DNA of 64,000 nucleotides from Phycisphaerales bacterium (GCA_022447205.1 JAKVBQ010000001.1:1-64000); one strand, 5' to 3'. Positions 27,468 through 36,298 are shown, counted from the first letter of the stretch. The notes: generated from the letters alone by a model not told the origin. Program-made: numbers and translations.

Positions 27468-28055
27468 TCAAGTGCTTCGGGCCGGGTAGAAACGATCCGG
27501 ATCGATCTCGACCCGCTCCGCCTGGAGCAGGGTGTCGATCAGGGCGACCGGATCGCTTCCGAAATGGACGAGACCGAGGGTGGGGGCCGAGATGAAACGA
27601 TGCTCTATCCCGTGCTCGAGGATCGCACGAAGCGGAGCGAAGTAGTCCTGGTCGTTGAGGATTCCGATCGGGAACTCGTGCTCCTCGAGCAGGCGACCCA
27701 CGAGCACCTCGAAGAACTCCTCGTAGGTGCCGATGCCGCCGGGCAGGACGAGGAAGCCCTCCGCGCGCTCCATCATCAACCGCTTCCGCTCGCGCATCGA
27801 CTCGACGACCATGAGCTCGTCGCAGCCGGCCCAGCCCTGTTCCATGGTCATCAGGTGCTCGGTGATCACTCCGGTCACCCGGCCGCCGGCTGCCTTGCAG
27901 CTTCGGGCCGCCGCGCCCATCAGGCCCACGCCACCCCCTCCGTAGACCATCTCGATGCCTCGCTCGGCGAGGGTTCGGCCGACGACTTCCGCGGTCTGGT
28001 AGTACCCGGGATCGAGGCTGGAGGACGCTGAACAGTAGACGGTGATCGATTTCAT
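27468..28055 (-). CDS. LOG-family nucleoside 5'-monophosphate phosphoribohydrolase
   Basis: 195 residues from the ATG at 28055 (MKSITVYCSAS), which is favoured by homology over the upstream alternative at 28073. The lysine-decarboxylase-like LOG signature PGGIGTYEEFFEV is intact, along with VYGGGGVGLMGAAA for nucleotide binding and the conserved RERKRLM arginines. LOG enzymes split ribose 5-phosphate from nucleoside monophosphates; in plants and some bacteria this releases cytokinins, but in most bacteria the role is housekeeping nucleotide turnover. It is divergent from the WecA-like gene. Confidence 0.88.
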   Translation of the reverse strand: MKSITVYCSASSSLDPGYYQTAEVVGRTLAERGIEMVYGGGGVGLMGAAARSCKAAGGRVTGVITEHLMTMEQGWAGCDELMVVESMRERKRLMMERAEGFLVLPGGIGTYEEFFEVLVGRLLEEHEFPIGILNDQDYFAPLRAILEHGIEHRFISAPTLGLVHFGSDPVALIDTLLQAERVEIDPDRFYPARST

Positions 28056-28163
28056 CAGGCGACACGGTAGCACTACCGGGCGTTGAAGGCCGGGGGCGCG
28101 TACCCTTTACCCGGAAGGTCGCGCCACGGTTCCCGTCGTGGGAGGCTCCGGGCGCGCTCAGGC

Positions 28164-29294
28164 ATGACGTATCTCGTACCACTCGCACTCTTCGTCGGCT
28201 TCGTCATCTCGCTGGTGATGGTGGCGCTGCTCGTACGAGCGGGCCGCCGGGCGGGCATGCTCGATTCCAGTGGAAGCGAGGGGCACCACAAGCAGCTGCG
28301 CTCGATTCCCAACATCGGTGGGATCGGGATCTTCCTCGGAGCGGTCGTGCCACTGGGAATCGGTCTCGGTCTGCTCTCCCTCAGCGAGTCGGTCTGGTCG
28401 CTCCTTCCCGGTTCGATCCGGCCACCTGACGACCTCGTCGCCCAGTCACTGCCGACCTGGGTCGCGATCGTCGCCGCTGCACTGGTGCTGCACGTCGTCG
28501 GCCTGGTCGATGATCGAAGGCCGCTCGGTGCCGGCCTCAAGCTCCTGGTCCAGGCGGTCATGGCGGCTTCGTTGGTGCTGCTGTTCGACGTCCGTTTCCT
28601 CCATGTCCTCGATGACTTCGGTGGCATCGGATGGTCGATCTCCGTCGTTGGGACGATCCTCTGGATCCTCGTCATCACCAACGCGATCAACTTCCTCGAC
28701 AACATGGACGGACTTGCGGCCGGTGTCGCGGTGGTCGCGTCGACGATCATGATGATCGCGACCCTGATGAACGCGCAGTGGTTCATCGCGTTGTCGCTCG
28801 CACTCCTGATCGGTTCCCTGCTGGGCTTCCTCGTCTTCAACTTTCCCGTCGCCCGGATCTTCATGGGAGACGGCGGTTCCCTGGTGGTCGGATGGCTGTT
28901 GGCGATCGCCACGGTCCGGATCACCTTCGTCGACACCGGCGACCCGGACTACGCACTCGGTTCCGCCTGGTACGGCGTGCTCATGCCGCTGGTGGTCCTT
29001 GCAGTCCCGCTCTACGACTTCACCAGCGTGGTGGTGATACGCACCCTCCAGGGACGGAGTCCGTTCGTCGGTGATCAGCAGCACTTCTCGCATCGCCTCG
29101 TGGCACGCGGGCTCTCCTCAACCCGCGCGGTGCTCGTGATCTGGCTGGTCGCGATCGTGACCGGGGTCGGTGGCATCTTCCTCGGCTCCGTCGCTCCCTG
29201 GATCGCGATCCTGATCGGTGTCCAGACGTTGCTCCTGCTCTGCATGCTCGCGGTGCTCGAACATGGGACGCGGTCGGAGGGTGGTCGTGGCTGA
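28164..29294 (+). CDS. WecA-like polyprenyl-phosphate sugar-1-phosphate transferase
   Basis: About 376 residues and ten or eleven membrane helices. It transfers a sugar 1-phosphate (GlcNAc or similar) from a UDP-sugar to undecaprenyl phosphate, starting glycan assembly on the inner membrane. Signs of the MraY/WecA superfamily are RSIPNIGGIGIF, the Mg-binding VDDRRPLG, NAINFLDNMDGLAAG, FMGDGGSLVVGW and a late HFSHRL. The usable start is the ATG at 28164, where the first membrane segment begins; the upstream extension is Arg-rich and unlikely to be translated. Its stop lies inside the start of the ligase gene, so the pair act together in polysaccharide or O-antigen synthesis. Confidence 0.88.
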   Translation: MTYLVPLALFVGFVISLVMVALLVRAGRRAGMLDSSGSEGHHKQLRSIPNIGGIGIFLGAVVPLGIGLGLLSLSESVWSLLPGSIRPPDDLVAQSLPTWVAIVAAALVLHVVGLVDDRRPLGAGLKLLVQAVMAASLVLLFDVRFLHVLDDFGGIGWSISVVGTILWILVITNAINFLDNMDGLAAGVAVVASTIMMIATLMNAQWFIALSLALLIGSLLGFLVFNFPVARIFMGDGGSLVVGWLLAIATVRITFVDTGDPDYALGSAWYGVLMPLVVLAVPLYDFTSVVVIRTLQGRSPFVGDQQHFSHRLVARGLSSTRAVLVIWLVAIVTGVGGIFLGSVAPWIAILIGVQTLLLLCMLAVLEHGTRSEGGRG

Positions 29295-31668
29295 CTCCCG
29301 GATCGAGTCCGAACAGACCCACTCCTACACCATGCTCGGCGTGGCCTTCCTGGTCGCGCTGGTCGCCGCGCGGTGCCTCATCGGCATCACGTCTGATCCT
29401 CATTTCGACGTCGATCCCCTCCAGAACCCGCTGCCCTGGTTCGGCATCGGTCCCGCCGGGGTGCTGCTCTTCTCGGTGCTTGCCCTGCTCGCAGGGACGC
29501 TCATCCTTCTGGGTGAACGTGCGTCCGGGCGAGGATTCGACCGGGTGCTGTTCCTTGCCGCGATGCTGCCCCTGGTCGCGATCGTCATCCATGGCAGTCG
29601 GGATGCAGCTGATCTCTGGCGCGGCATCGACTGGTTCACGGCGGCCTTCTCCGCGGTGGCGCTCGCCCATGCGATGCGTGCGCCGGGAATCCGTGCAACG
29701 GTGCTGGGGGGGTTGCTCGGGGTCGTCGCCCTCCTCTCGGTCCAGGGTGCGTACGAACTGCTCGTGGAACATCCCGCGATGGTCGCCTTCTTCGAGGGCA
29801 ATCGTGATGCGATGCTCCGGTCGTTCGGATGGGAGCCCGGCTCGGTCCAGGCCGCGCTCTACGAACGTCGCCTCCAGCAACCCGAGGCGTCGGGGTGGTT
29901 CGGCCTCGCGAATCTCTTCAGTGCGTTGATGGTGGTGGGCTTGGTCGCGCTCCTGGGATGCCTGAATCGAAGGACATCGAGCGGCGGCACGATGTTGATG
30001 GTCCTGGTCGCGATCGGACTGGCCGGTCTGGTGGCCCTGAACGGATCGAAGGGCGCCCTGGTCGCGGCGGTGATCGGGATCCTCATGATCTGTGCGCCGG
30101 CCTGCGTGTCCGGCCTGAAGGCCTCCTGGCGCACGCTCCCGGGAAGGCTCGCGGTCGGGATGCTCCTCCTCGTCTTGCTCGTGGTCGTGGTCCGCGGGCA
30201 GTCGGGTGATGCCTTCCTCGGTGATGAACGGAGCCTGCTCTTTCGCTGGCACTACCTCCTCGGAGCGGTGCGGATGGTCACGCATCATCCATGGCTCGGG
30301 GTCGGGCCCGACGGGTTCCAGGAGGCCTACCTGCTGCTGAAACCGGAACTCAGCCCGGAGGATCCGGTCAGCGCCCACAACATGCTGCTCGACTGGCTCG
30401 CTGCATTCGGCGTCTTCGGGGTCTCCTGGATCTTCCTGCTGGCGATGCTCGCCCTGCGCGGTGGTCGTACCGAGGAGGATGGCGTCGGGGCAACGGACTC
30501 AGCCGGTGCCACATGGCTGATGCCGGTCGGTCTCGCCGTCGCCTGTGGCTTCGGTGTGCTGGTGGAACTGCCGACCCTCTCGCCGCTCGCGATCGTCATA
30601 CGCACGATCGGGCTGGCCCTTGCGGTGACGATCGCGGTTGTCGTGCGCGACGCCATGCTCCGACTCCCGTCCTGGAGACAGGGGTGGTGTCTCGGTGCGA
30701 TCCTCGCGGTCCTGCTTGCGCTCGGCTCGATCGACATGCTCTTCATGCAGGCGGGAACCGTTGCGATCGCCTGGGCGTTCGTCGGGGCGTGTGCCACGGC
30801 GGGGCGCTGCCGACCCAGACGATTCGATCCGGTGATCGTGATGCTGCCGGCGGCGCTCGCCGTCTGGGTGGTGTTCGCGGCGCTGATCCCGGAGCAGCGG
30901 GTCGCTGCACGCACCGGGCAGGCCGCCATGACGCTCCGGGTCCTGGGTGCTCTTCCCGAGGAGGTCGCCGAGGTGCCTGCGGGACTCGCTCCCTGGTCGC
31001 GTGCGGATGCCCTTGCCTCGGTGCGGGAGGCCTCGCTTCGTGCGGCATCCAGGCTGCCCGAGGACGCTCCGCTGAAGTCCGCCATGGTGGACTTCGACTA
31101 CGACCGGCTTGCGTCGGGATCGAACGATCCGAGATTGATCACTTCGGATCTCGTCCGCACGTTGCTGCCGGTGGCTCGATCCACCGCGGTGGCCGAACTC
31201 GATGCCGCCTCCGACATCGACGATCGGAACCTTCGTCCGGTCTGGGCGATGATCGAGCAGCTCCGACGTCTCGCTCTGGCCGTCGACGAGCGTTCCGGAC
31301 GTGCCAGCCTGCTCAAGGCGGTCGTGCGCCTGGATGATGCGATGGATCGCAATCCCTCCGCCCGTTCGGCGATCGCAGCGGCCTGGGTGCTCGCCGACAG
31401 TGCATCGATCGAGAACGCACCCGACCACGATCAGGTGATCGAGGCGTTTCGTGTCGCACTCTCCCTGAGTCCCCACGACCCCGAGCTCCTCGTCGGACTC
31501 GCGGATGCGGCGCGACTCGGCGGTGATCGCGAACTCGAACAGGACGCCCTTCAAGCCGCGCTTCTGAAGGATGACGCGAGGGCCCTCGATCCACTCGTGC
31601 AGTTTCCGCCTGCAAGGCGAGCGGAACTCGAGGCTCGACTTCAATCGATGAATGACCCTGCCGGCTAG
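29287..31668 (+). CDS. O-antigen ligase/polymerase-like membrane protein with TPR-like tail
   Basis: About 793 residues. GTG at 29287 is chosen because GGAGG lies 6 nt upstream; it overlaps the WecA-like stop by 8 bp. Ten or more membrane helices span about 15-560. The Wzy_C/WaaL region is clear: VALNGSKGALVAAVIGIL, then FRWHYLLGAVRMVTHHPWLGVGPDGF and SAHNMLLDWLAAFGV, with the catalytically implicated Arg and His. The soluble C-terminal part (about 570-793) has helical repeats that look TPR-like. It would join or polymerise polyprenyl-linked glycans made with the WecA-like enzyme. The stop codon shares the palindrome CTAG with the convergent dsbD stop. Confidence 0.82.
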   Translation: MADSRIESEQTHSYTMLGVAFLVALVAARCLIGITSDPHFDVDPLQNPLPWFGIGPAGVLLFSVLALLAGTLILLGERASGRGFDRVLFLAAMLPLVAIVIHGSRDAADLWRGIDWFTAAFSAVALAHAMRAPGIRATVLGGLLGVVALLSVQGAYELLVEHPAMVAFFEGNRDAMLRSFGWEPGSVQAALYERRLQQPEASGWFGLANLFSALMVVGLVALLGCLNRRTSSGGTMLMVLVAIGLAGLVALNGSKGALVAAVIGILMICAPACVSGLKASWRTLPGRLAVGMLLLVLLVVVVRGQSGDAFLGDERSLLFRWHYLLGAVRMVTHHPWLGVGPDGFQEAYLLLKPELSPEDPVSAHNMLLDWLAAFGVFGVSWIFLLAMLALRGGRTEEDGVGATDSAGATWLMPVGLAVACGFGVLVELPTLSPLAIVIRTIGLALAVTIAVVVRDAMLRLPSWRQGWCLGAILAVLLALGSIDMLFMQAGTVAIAWAFVGACATAGRCRPRRFDPVIVMLPAALAVWVVFAALIPEQRVAARTGQAAMTLRVLGALPEEVAEVPAGLAPWSRADALASVREASLRAASRLPEDAPLKSAMVDFDYDRLASGSNDPRLITSDLVRTLLPVARSTAVAELDAASDIDDRNLRPVWAMIEQLRRLALAVDERSGRASLLKAVVRLDDAMDRNPSARSAIAAAWVLADSASIENAPDHDQVIEAFRVALSLSPHDPELLVGLADAARLGGDRELEQDALQAALLKDDARALDPLVQFPPARRAELEARLQSMNDPAG

Positions 31669-33767
31669 CGGGCTTCCCTGGCCTTGATCGCATCAAGGAC
31701 CTGTGACGCGGTGTAGGCGTTCGACTGCCAGGGGCCGAGCATGTCGTCCTCCGGTCCCCAGATCGCGAGCAGTGGAATGCCCGTCTGCCCGAGGTCCTTC
31801 ATCAGCGCCCAGCCGGGTGCGTTCCGCGAGGTGTTGTCCGCGGTGAGGGTCACGATGTCGGGGTCATCGGTCAGCCTGCTCTTCACGGGATCCACGTCGA
31901 GGACCGCGGCCTTCAGCGCCTTGCAGTTCAGGCACCATTCCGCGGTGAAGTCGACGACCACGATCTTGCCGTCCGCGCGTGCGGCCTCGAGGCGTTCCGG
32001 GGTGTATGGGTTCCAGACCCGGGTCGAGTAGCTCTTCGCATCACCGGAACGAAGTCCATCGAGTTCAAGCCAGATGGCGTGTGCCTTCTCGCTGGTCTGC
32101 ATCGCGAACAACGTCGGAAAGATCGCCATGAAGAGCGCGGCCAGCGTCCAGACGAGTCTCGGTCCCGGTCGCTTCGTGATCTGGAAGGTGCGCAGTGCAA
32201 GCCAGCCACCGGCGACGATCATCGCAACGGCGATCGCCCACCAGTGGATCTGCCTGGCCATCCAGGGCATCTCCGCGGTCAGGGCGATCAGGCCCGCACC
32301 GATGAAGTAGGCGGCCGCCGCGAGGAGCAGGAGCCCCATCATCTGCTTGACCAGTTCACTTGCCGGTCCGGTCCTCGGGATCTTCTCGACGAGCGAGGGG
32401 CGTGCAGAGAGCACCAGGTACGGCAGCGCCATGCCCGCTCCGATCGAACCGAAGATCACCAGGGTGATCCAGGCCGGAAGGGTCGCGGTCCCTGCAAGCA
32501 GTGCCCCGGCGACGAAACCGAAGCAGGGAAGGCCGAGGACGGCGGTCATCACCCCGAAAAGGAAGGAGCCGCCGGCGTTGTCCGCCTTGGGGTTGACCAT
32601 GTAGACCGACTGCGGGAGCTGCAGGGTGAAGAGGCCCATGATCCCGATGCCCATGAGACCGATGAGGAGTCCGATCGCCAGGGTCACCCACCAGATGCCG
32701 AAGATGGCCGAGGGGTCGGTGAACGTGGTCAGAAATGCCACCGGCAGGCCGATCGCGAGCCAGAAGGCGAAGACGCCGAATGCCATCCAGAGCCCGAGCG
32801 AGAGTGCATGTCCTCCCGAGCCGGCATGCTGGCTGATCGTCATGATCTTGATGGGGATGACCGGCAGCACGCAGGGGGTGAGATTCAGGATGAACCCTCC
32901 CGCGATCGACATCAGGATCAGGATGAGGAGGCCGAGTCCACCATCGGTCTTGGGGATCCTGAAGCCGAAGAAGGACGAGCCGGCTGCGGTCTCCGGAGTT
33001 GCTGCGACCGTCGTCGTGTCCTCTGTTTCATCGACTTCCGAGTCTGTTTCAGCGATTCGAACCTCGCTGTCGACGGGTTCGCTTTCGGTCGTCGTTGTCG
33101 GAACCGACGGTGCGTCCTTCGAGCCCGGATCGCTCCGACCGCCCCGGTCGTTCGAGGTCGATCGACTGCCACCACTTCGGCTCGAGCCTGCGGGAAGGAC
33201 GTTGAGTTCGATGGTCCCCGTCGGTCGGTCGAACGTCGGCATCAGACAGGTCGAGTCATCACAGGCCTGGAACATGGCGGAGATCGTGCATGTGAGCTTG
33301 CCGGACGGAGCATCACCTGGGATCCGCAGGTTCACGACGGCAACCGCCTTGCCATCGAAGACCGCGTAGTCCTCGGGGCCGAACCCGAGATCCGCCTTGA
33401 CGAGGTGGGCTTCCGGCCAGGTCACCTCGAACTCGAGTGGCGCCTCCGAATCAAGCCCGATCTCCGTCCAGATGGCACCGTCGAAGGCGGTCACGCCTTC
33501 CGGCACGCCGTCTTCGTTCGTCCAGATGTGCCAGCCGGGCTTGATGTCGAAGGTGACCTCGATCGGCACGATCGTTCCCGGGACTGCCTGGTCCTTCGTC
33601 GCGACGAAGCTCGTTCCAACCACGTCTCGACTGTCGCCGAAGCTCTCCTGACCGGTGGCTCCCTCATCGAAGAGACCGCCGCCGAACGGGTTGGTCCCAT
33701 CCTGCGCGTGGGCTGCCGGGGCAAGCCCTGCAACCATGCAGAGCAGGAATGCCTTGAGGTGATGCAT
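31665..33767 (-). CDS. dsbD: Thiol:disulfide interchange protein DsbD
   Basis: About 700 residues from the ATG at 33767, which opens a signal peptide (FLLCMVAGLAPAAHA). The periplasmic alpha domain (about 45-195) carries the pair Cys169/Cys174 (QACDDSTC). A Ser/Asp/Thr-rich linker follows, then eight membrane helices with the paired cysteines Cys299 (NLTPCVLPV) and Cys415 (GLPCFGFVAG). The C-terminal thioredoxin-like domain has AEWCLNCK. Electrons pass from cytoplasmic thioredoxin through the membrane to periplasmic proteins. The gene follows a membrane-anchored extracytoplasmic protein in the same direction. Confidence 0.93.
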   Translation of the reverse strand: MHHLKAFLLCMVAGLAPAAHAQDGTNPFGGGLFDEGATGQESFGDSRDVVGTSFVATKDQAVPGTIVPIEVTFDIKPGWHIWTNEDGVPEGVTAFDGAIWTEIGLDSEAPLEFEVTWPEAHLVKADLGFGPEDYAVFDGKAVAVVNLRIPGDAPSGKLTCTISAMFQACDDSTCLMPTFDRPTGTIELNVLPAGSSRSGGSRSTSNDRGGRSDPGSKDAPSVPTTTTESEPVDSEVRIAETDSEVDETEDTTTVAATPETAAGSSFFGFRIPKTDGGLGLLILILMSIAGGFILNLTPCVLPVIPIKIMTISQHAGSGGHALSLGLWMAFGVFAFWLAIGLPVAFLTTFTDPSAIFGIWWVTLAIGLLIGLMGIGIMGLFTLQLPQSVYMVNPKADNAGGSFLFGVMTAVLGLPCFGFVAGALLAGTATLPAWITLVIFGSIGAGMALPYLVLSARPSLVEKIPRTGPASELVKQMMGLLLLAAAAYFIGAGLIALTAEMPWMARQIHWWAIAVAMIVAGGWLALRTFQITKRPGPRLVWTLAALFMAIFPTLFAMQTSEKAHAIWLELDGLRSGDAKSYSTRVWNPYTPERLEAARADGKIVVVDFTAEWCLNCKALKAAVLDVDPVKSRLTDDPDIVTLTADNTSRNAPGWALMKDLGQTGIPLLAIWGPEDDMLGPWQSNAYTASQVLDAIKAREAR

Positions 33768-33834
33768 GAACAGGTTCCATTGCGAGGGCGTGGTTGACGG
33801 GTAGAGACGATACCGGATGTCCGGAAGCGGGTTG

Positions 33835-34575
33835 CTACATTCGTTTCGTGGCAAAGGCCCAGGTCAAGGCGCAACCGACCGCGACGACGGGCACCACGAA
33901 GAGCATCCAGGCGAGGAGTGGGGCGGGGCGCTTGGGGCGCTGCTCCCTGGTGTCCTGAACCGACCAGTCGGGGAGGTCACCCATCCAGTCGAAGAAGAGG
34001 CTGGGATCCTCCAGCGAGAGATCCGTCGCATCCGGATCGGTCGGGTGCACGATCTCAAGGCTGACCTCCCGTTCGAAATCAACCGGGGTGAACGAGACGG
34101 CCTCTCCGGTGCCGGTGATCATGGAGCCCTTGAGCCGGAATGTCAGTTGCGCAGGTCCGACCGTGGCCTTCGAGATCGCCTTGATCGGCACGTAGACCTT
34201 CAACGGCAGGGTGAGGGAGGGGGTGTCTGACTCCGATTCGCTCACCGTTCGCGGCCACTGCATCGAAGTCAGGTCGGGCACCAGGCGGAATTCATCGTCA
34301 TCCTCGGTGACCCAACTCAGCCTCGTGTCCCGTTCCTCGGCTCCCTCGAGCGGCTTCAGGCCGTCATCGGGTGGGCCGAGCCGGGCCGGTTCTCCGGTGG
34401 TCGTCTCCACGACGAACACGATCGGAAACCATTCTCCAGGTCGCACCAAGGGTCTCGAGGACACCAGCCGTGCGGTGAGTTCCAGGGTCTGGGCGACGTC
34501 GTCCGGGGGCGCCGCGTCCTGCGGGGTGGCGGCCATCAGGCTGCAGGAGAGGGCAAGAAGGGGGATGGCGGTCAT
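33835..34575 (-). CDS. Extracytoplasmic protein with C-terminal membrane anchor, unknown function
   Basis: 246 residues: a signal peptide (ALSCSLMAATPQDAAP), a beta-rich domain of about 160 residues (LELTARLVSSRPLVRPGEWFPIVF...), and a C-terminal membrane helix (LLAWMLFVVPVVAVGCALTWAF) ending in a basic tail. The beta domain has the look of an immunoglobulin-like or BatD-like module but lacks any motif I can name. It lies 67 bp upstream of dsbD in the same direction, so it may help or respond to periplasmic redox work; that is only inferred from position. A TACACT hexamer is 6 bp from its ATG. Confidence 0.6.
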   Translation of the reverse strand: MTAIPLLALSCSLMAATPQDAAPPDDVAQTLELTARLVSSRPLVRPGEWFPIVFVVETTTGEPARLGPPDDGLKPLEGAEERDTRLSWVTEDDDEFRLVPDLTSMQWPRTVSESESDTPSLTLPLKVYVPIKAISKATVGPAQLTFRLKGSMITGTGEAVSFTPVDFEREVSLEIVHPTDPDATDLSLEDPSLFFDWMGDLPDWSVQDTREQRPKRPAPLLAWMLFVVPVVAVGCALTWAFATKRM

Positions 34576-34581
34576 TTCCCC

Positions 34582-34587
34582 AGTGTA
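34582..34587 (-). promoter_or_regulatory. -10-like TACACT for the gene upstream of dsbD
   Basis: CTACACTGG on the minus strand ends 6 bp before the ATG at 34575, so any mRNA from it would be leaderless. Confidence 0.35.
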
Positions 34588-34591
34588 GACC

Positions 34592-34679
34592 GTGCCGGGA
34601 GGACATGAGGGCTTCGGAAGCCGGTTCGTTCGACTTGGGCGAACGAGATGCCCATCCGGTGCCTTGTCCTCCCGGGCAC
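34592..34679. other. Possible multibranched structured RNA element upstream of fliM
   Basis: 88 nt that fold into an outer 14-bp stem with one bulge (GTGCCGGGAGGACA with TGTCCTCCCGGGCAC). It encloses a 5-bp hairpin (34610-34622) and a 7-bp hairpin (34626-34646, TCGTTCG/CGAACGA). No known riboswitch consensus is recognised. It lies in the divergent gap before fliM and could be transcribed either way. Confidence 0.4.
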
Positions 34680-34704
34680 CATCCGAGGGAGCTCCACAGA
34701 GTGC

Positions 34705-34733
34705 TCAAGGCTGGGCATCAGGTGTTCCGATAA
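34705..34733 (+). promoter_or_regulatory. Weak FliA (sigma-28)-like promoter before fliM
   Basis: TCCGATAA (34726-34733) matches seven of eight bases of the FliA -10 consensus GCCGATAA. TCAA at 34705 is a candidate -35 core, but the spacing of 17 bp exceeds the usual 15. It is 56 bp before the fliM ATG. Confidence 0.3.
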
Positions 34734-34789
34734 AGACTTCGGCCCCGTGGGCAGTCGCCCACCCACCACGATCGAACGAGCGGAGGCTC

Positions 34790-35902
34790 ATGGACGAGAA
34801 TCAGGATCGACATCTGGTCAACGCCGACGTGGTCGGAGGGGCCGATTCCGCCTTCGGCGAGGCCCGTCCCACGGAGATCTTCTCCCGTCATCGACGCGGG
34901 CAGGACGCCATCGAGATTCGACCGTACGACTTCCGCCGCCCCGAGCGCATCAGCAAGGACCAGATGAGGGCCCTTCAGACGCTGCACGATGCCTTCGCCC
35001 GGAACTTCGGTGCGTCGCTCTCCGGATTCCTCCGGACGATCATCGAGGTCAACGTGGACCAGGCCGAGCAGATGACCTATTCCGAGTTCCTCGGGAGCCT
35101 GGCGAATCCGACCTGCTTCAGCCTGATTTCAGGGGAGCCCCTTGAGGGTCAGTTCTGCCTTGAGATCAGCCCGCTGATCATCTACCCGATCATCGATCGG
35201 CTGATGGGTGGCAACACCCGGGATCTCTTCGTTCCGCAGCGCCCCATGACCATGATCGAGATGCGGCTGGTACGAAGGATCCTCGAGCGTGGCATGCATG
35301 CGCTCGTGGAGGCCTGGGGTTCGATCGGCAAGTTCGACTTCCAGCTCGGTGAGATGGAATCGAATCCCCAGCTGGTCCAGATCGTGCCTCCCAACGAGGT
35401 GGTGGTCGTGATCGGTTTCGAGGTGCGCATGGGTGAGCGGACCGGGACCATGAAGCTCTGTCTTCCGTACAACGTGATCGAACCGGTGATCGAGGATCTC
35501 AATGCCCAGAACTGGTTCGTGACAGGCCGTCGAGACGAGCAGGCCGCTCGTCGTGCCGTCATCGAGCAGGGGCTGTCGGAGGCCCCCCTCGAATTGGAAG
35601 TCGTCCTGGCGGAGTCTTCCATCACCTTCGATGAACTGCAGTCGCTCAGGGTCGGGGACCTCATCACCACTCCGAAGCCCGCCAAGGAGCCCGTCGTGGT
35701 CTCCGTGGGTGGGAGCCCCAAGTTCGATGCCCTCCTCGGGACGTTCCGAGGGAATCGAGCGGTTCGGATCAGCGAGCGACATGGCGAGTCAGCCACCGAC
35801 CAGACCTCTGGAAACCTTGATTCCACGCTGCAGGGGGGGGTCGAGCCACAGGATTCATCTCCTGGGGCCGCTCAGGGTGGTGTGGTTGATGCCTCGGGCT
35901 GA
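34790..35902 (+). CDS. fliM: Flagellar motor switch protein FliM
   Basis: 370 residues. The middle CheC-like domain contains FARNFGASLSGFLRTIIEVNV, the typical FliM segment, and IYPIIDRLMGG. The C-terminal SpoA domain (about 265-325) has the FliN-like pattern (LELEVVLAESSITFDELQSLRVGDLI). The N-terminus lacks the LSQxEIDALL segment by which FliM normally binds phosphorylated CheY. A Gly/Ser/Asp-rich tail of about 50 residues follows the SpoA domain. GGAGG precedes the ATG by 3 nt. It stands alone, with no other flagellar gene in the window, and ends in its own intrinsic terminator. Confidence 0.88.
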   Translation: MDENQDRHLVNADVVGGADSAFGEARPTEIFSRHRRGQDAIEIRPYDFRRPERISKDQMRALQTLHDAFARNFGASLSGFLRTIIEVNVDQAEQMTYSEFLGSLANPTCFSLISGEPLEGQFCLEISPLIIYPIIDRLMGGNTRDLFVPQRPMTMIEMRLVRRILERGMHALVEAWGSIGKFDFQLGEMESNPQLVQIVPPNEVVVVIGFEVRMGERTGTMKLCLPYNVIEPVIEDLNAQNWFVTGRRDEQAARRAVIEQGLSEAPLELEVVLAESSITFDELQSLRVGDLITTPKPAKEPVVVSVGGSPKFDALLGTFRGNRAVRISERHGESATDQTSGNLDSTLQGGVEPQDSSPGAAQGGVVDASG

Positions 35903-35914
35903 GGCCCGTTTTTT
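35895..35914 (+). terminator. Intrinsic terminator overlapping the fliM stop
   Basis: CGGGC-TGAG-GCCCG followed by six T. The fliM TGA stop codon starts the loop, so the terminator begins inside the coding sequence. Confidence 0.75.
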
Positions 35915-35941
35915 GCTGCAAGCGCATCCTTAGACTAGAAT
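35913..35941 (+). promoter_or_regulatory. Promoter-like TTGCTG-N17-TAGAAT for the nusA operon
   Basis: TTGCTG at 35913-35918 and TAGAAT at 35936-35941 are 17 bp apart. Transcription would begin near 35948 and read a leader of about 410 nt before nusA. The -35 overlaps the T-run of the fliM terminator. Confidence 0.5.
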
Positions 35942-35949
35942 GGCGCGTT

Positions 35950-35973
35950 CGGGGCTCGTCCCCGTTTGTTCTT
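35950..35973 (+). promoter_or_regulatory. Hairpin at the predicted 5' end of the nusA transcript
   Basis: CGGGG-CTCGT-CCCCG followed by TTTGTTCTT. It starts 9 bp after the -10 hexamer. The stem plus T-rich tail resembles a weak attenuator or an RNA 5'-end stabiliser. Confidence 0.35.
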
Positions 35974-36187
35974 CGTTCGTCCCGGTTTCACCGAGAGGAT
36001 GTCAAAGCCAGATGATCCGGATCAAGACATACCGGTACCAAAAGGCTGTGACGACTCCCGGTACTCGACTGACATGAGTGCTTCAGGCCACATGTCTCCC
36101 TCGGGTATCGGAGAGGACCAGCAGGTCATGACCCTGTCGAGGTTGTCGTCCATGATGTGACGCACCCCGACAGGTTGATTGGTCTTG

Positions 36188-36298
36188 GTCCCTCGACTTC
36201 GGGACGGGCGAGCCACGAGCGTCTGATGCGTTCGTGGCTTGCGGCATTCTCCGGGGCTTCCAGTTCCGGGCGGGGCGGGCTTCTTGATGATGCCCGCC
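36188..36298 (+). promoter_or_regulatory. Three consecutive hairpins in the nusA leader
   Basis: 36188-36205: 5-bp GTCCC/GGGAC. 36208-36242: a 14-bp stem with two G-U pairs and a 7-nt loop. 36274-36298: 7-bp GGCGGGC/GCCCGCC. They could mediate autoregulation by NusA, as is known for nusA operons in other bacteria; that role is inferred. Confidence 0.4.

Noticed and set aside
34626-34646. Inverted repeat TCGTTCG/CGAACGA as a transposon end
   Set aside because: No transposase gene, no target-site duplication, and it nests inside a larger RNA-like fold.
35966-36160. 64-residue frame upstream of nusA as a possible truncated rimP
   Set aside because: No RimP motif, no ribosome-binding site, and the region folds into hairpins consistent with an RNA leader.
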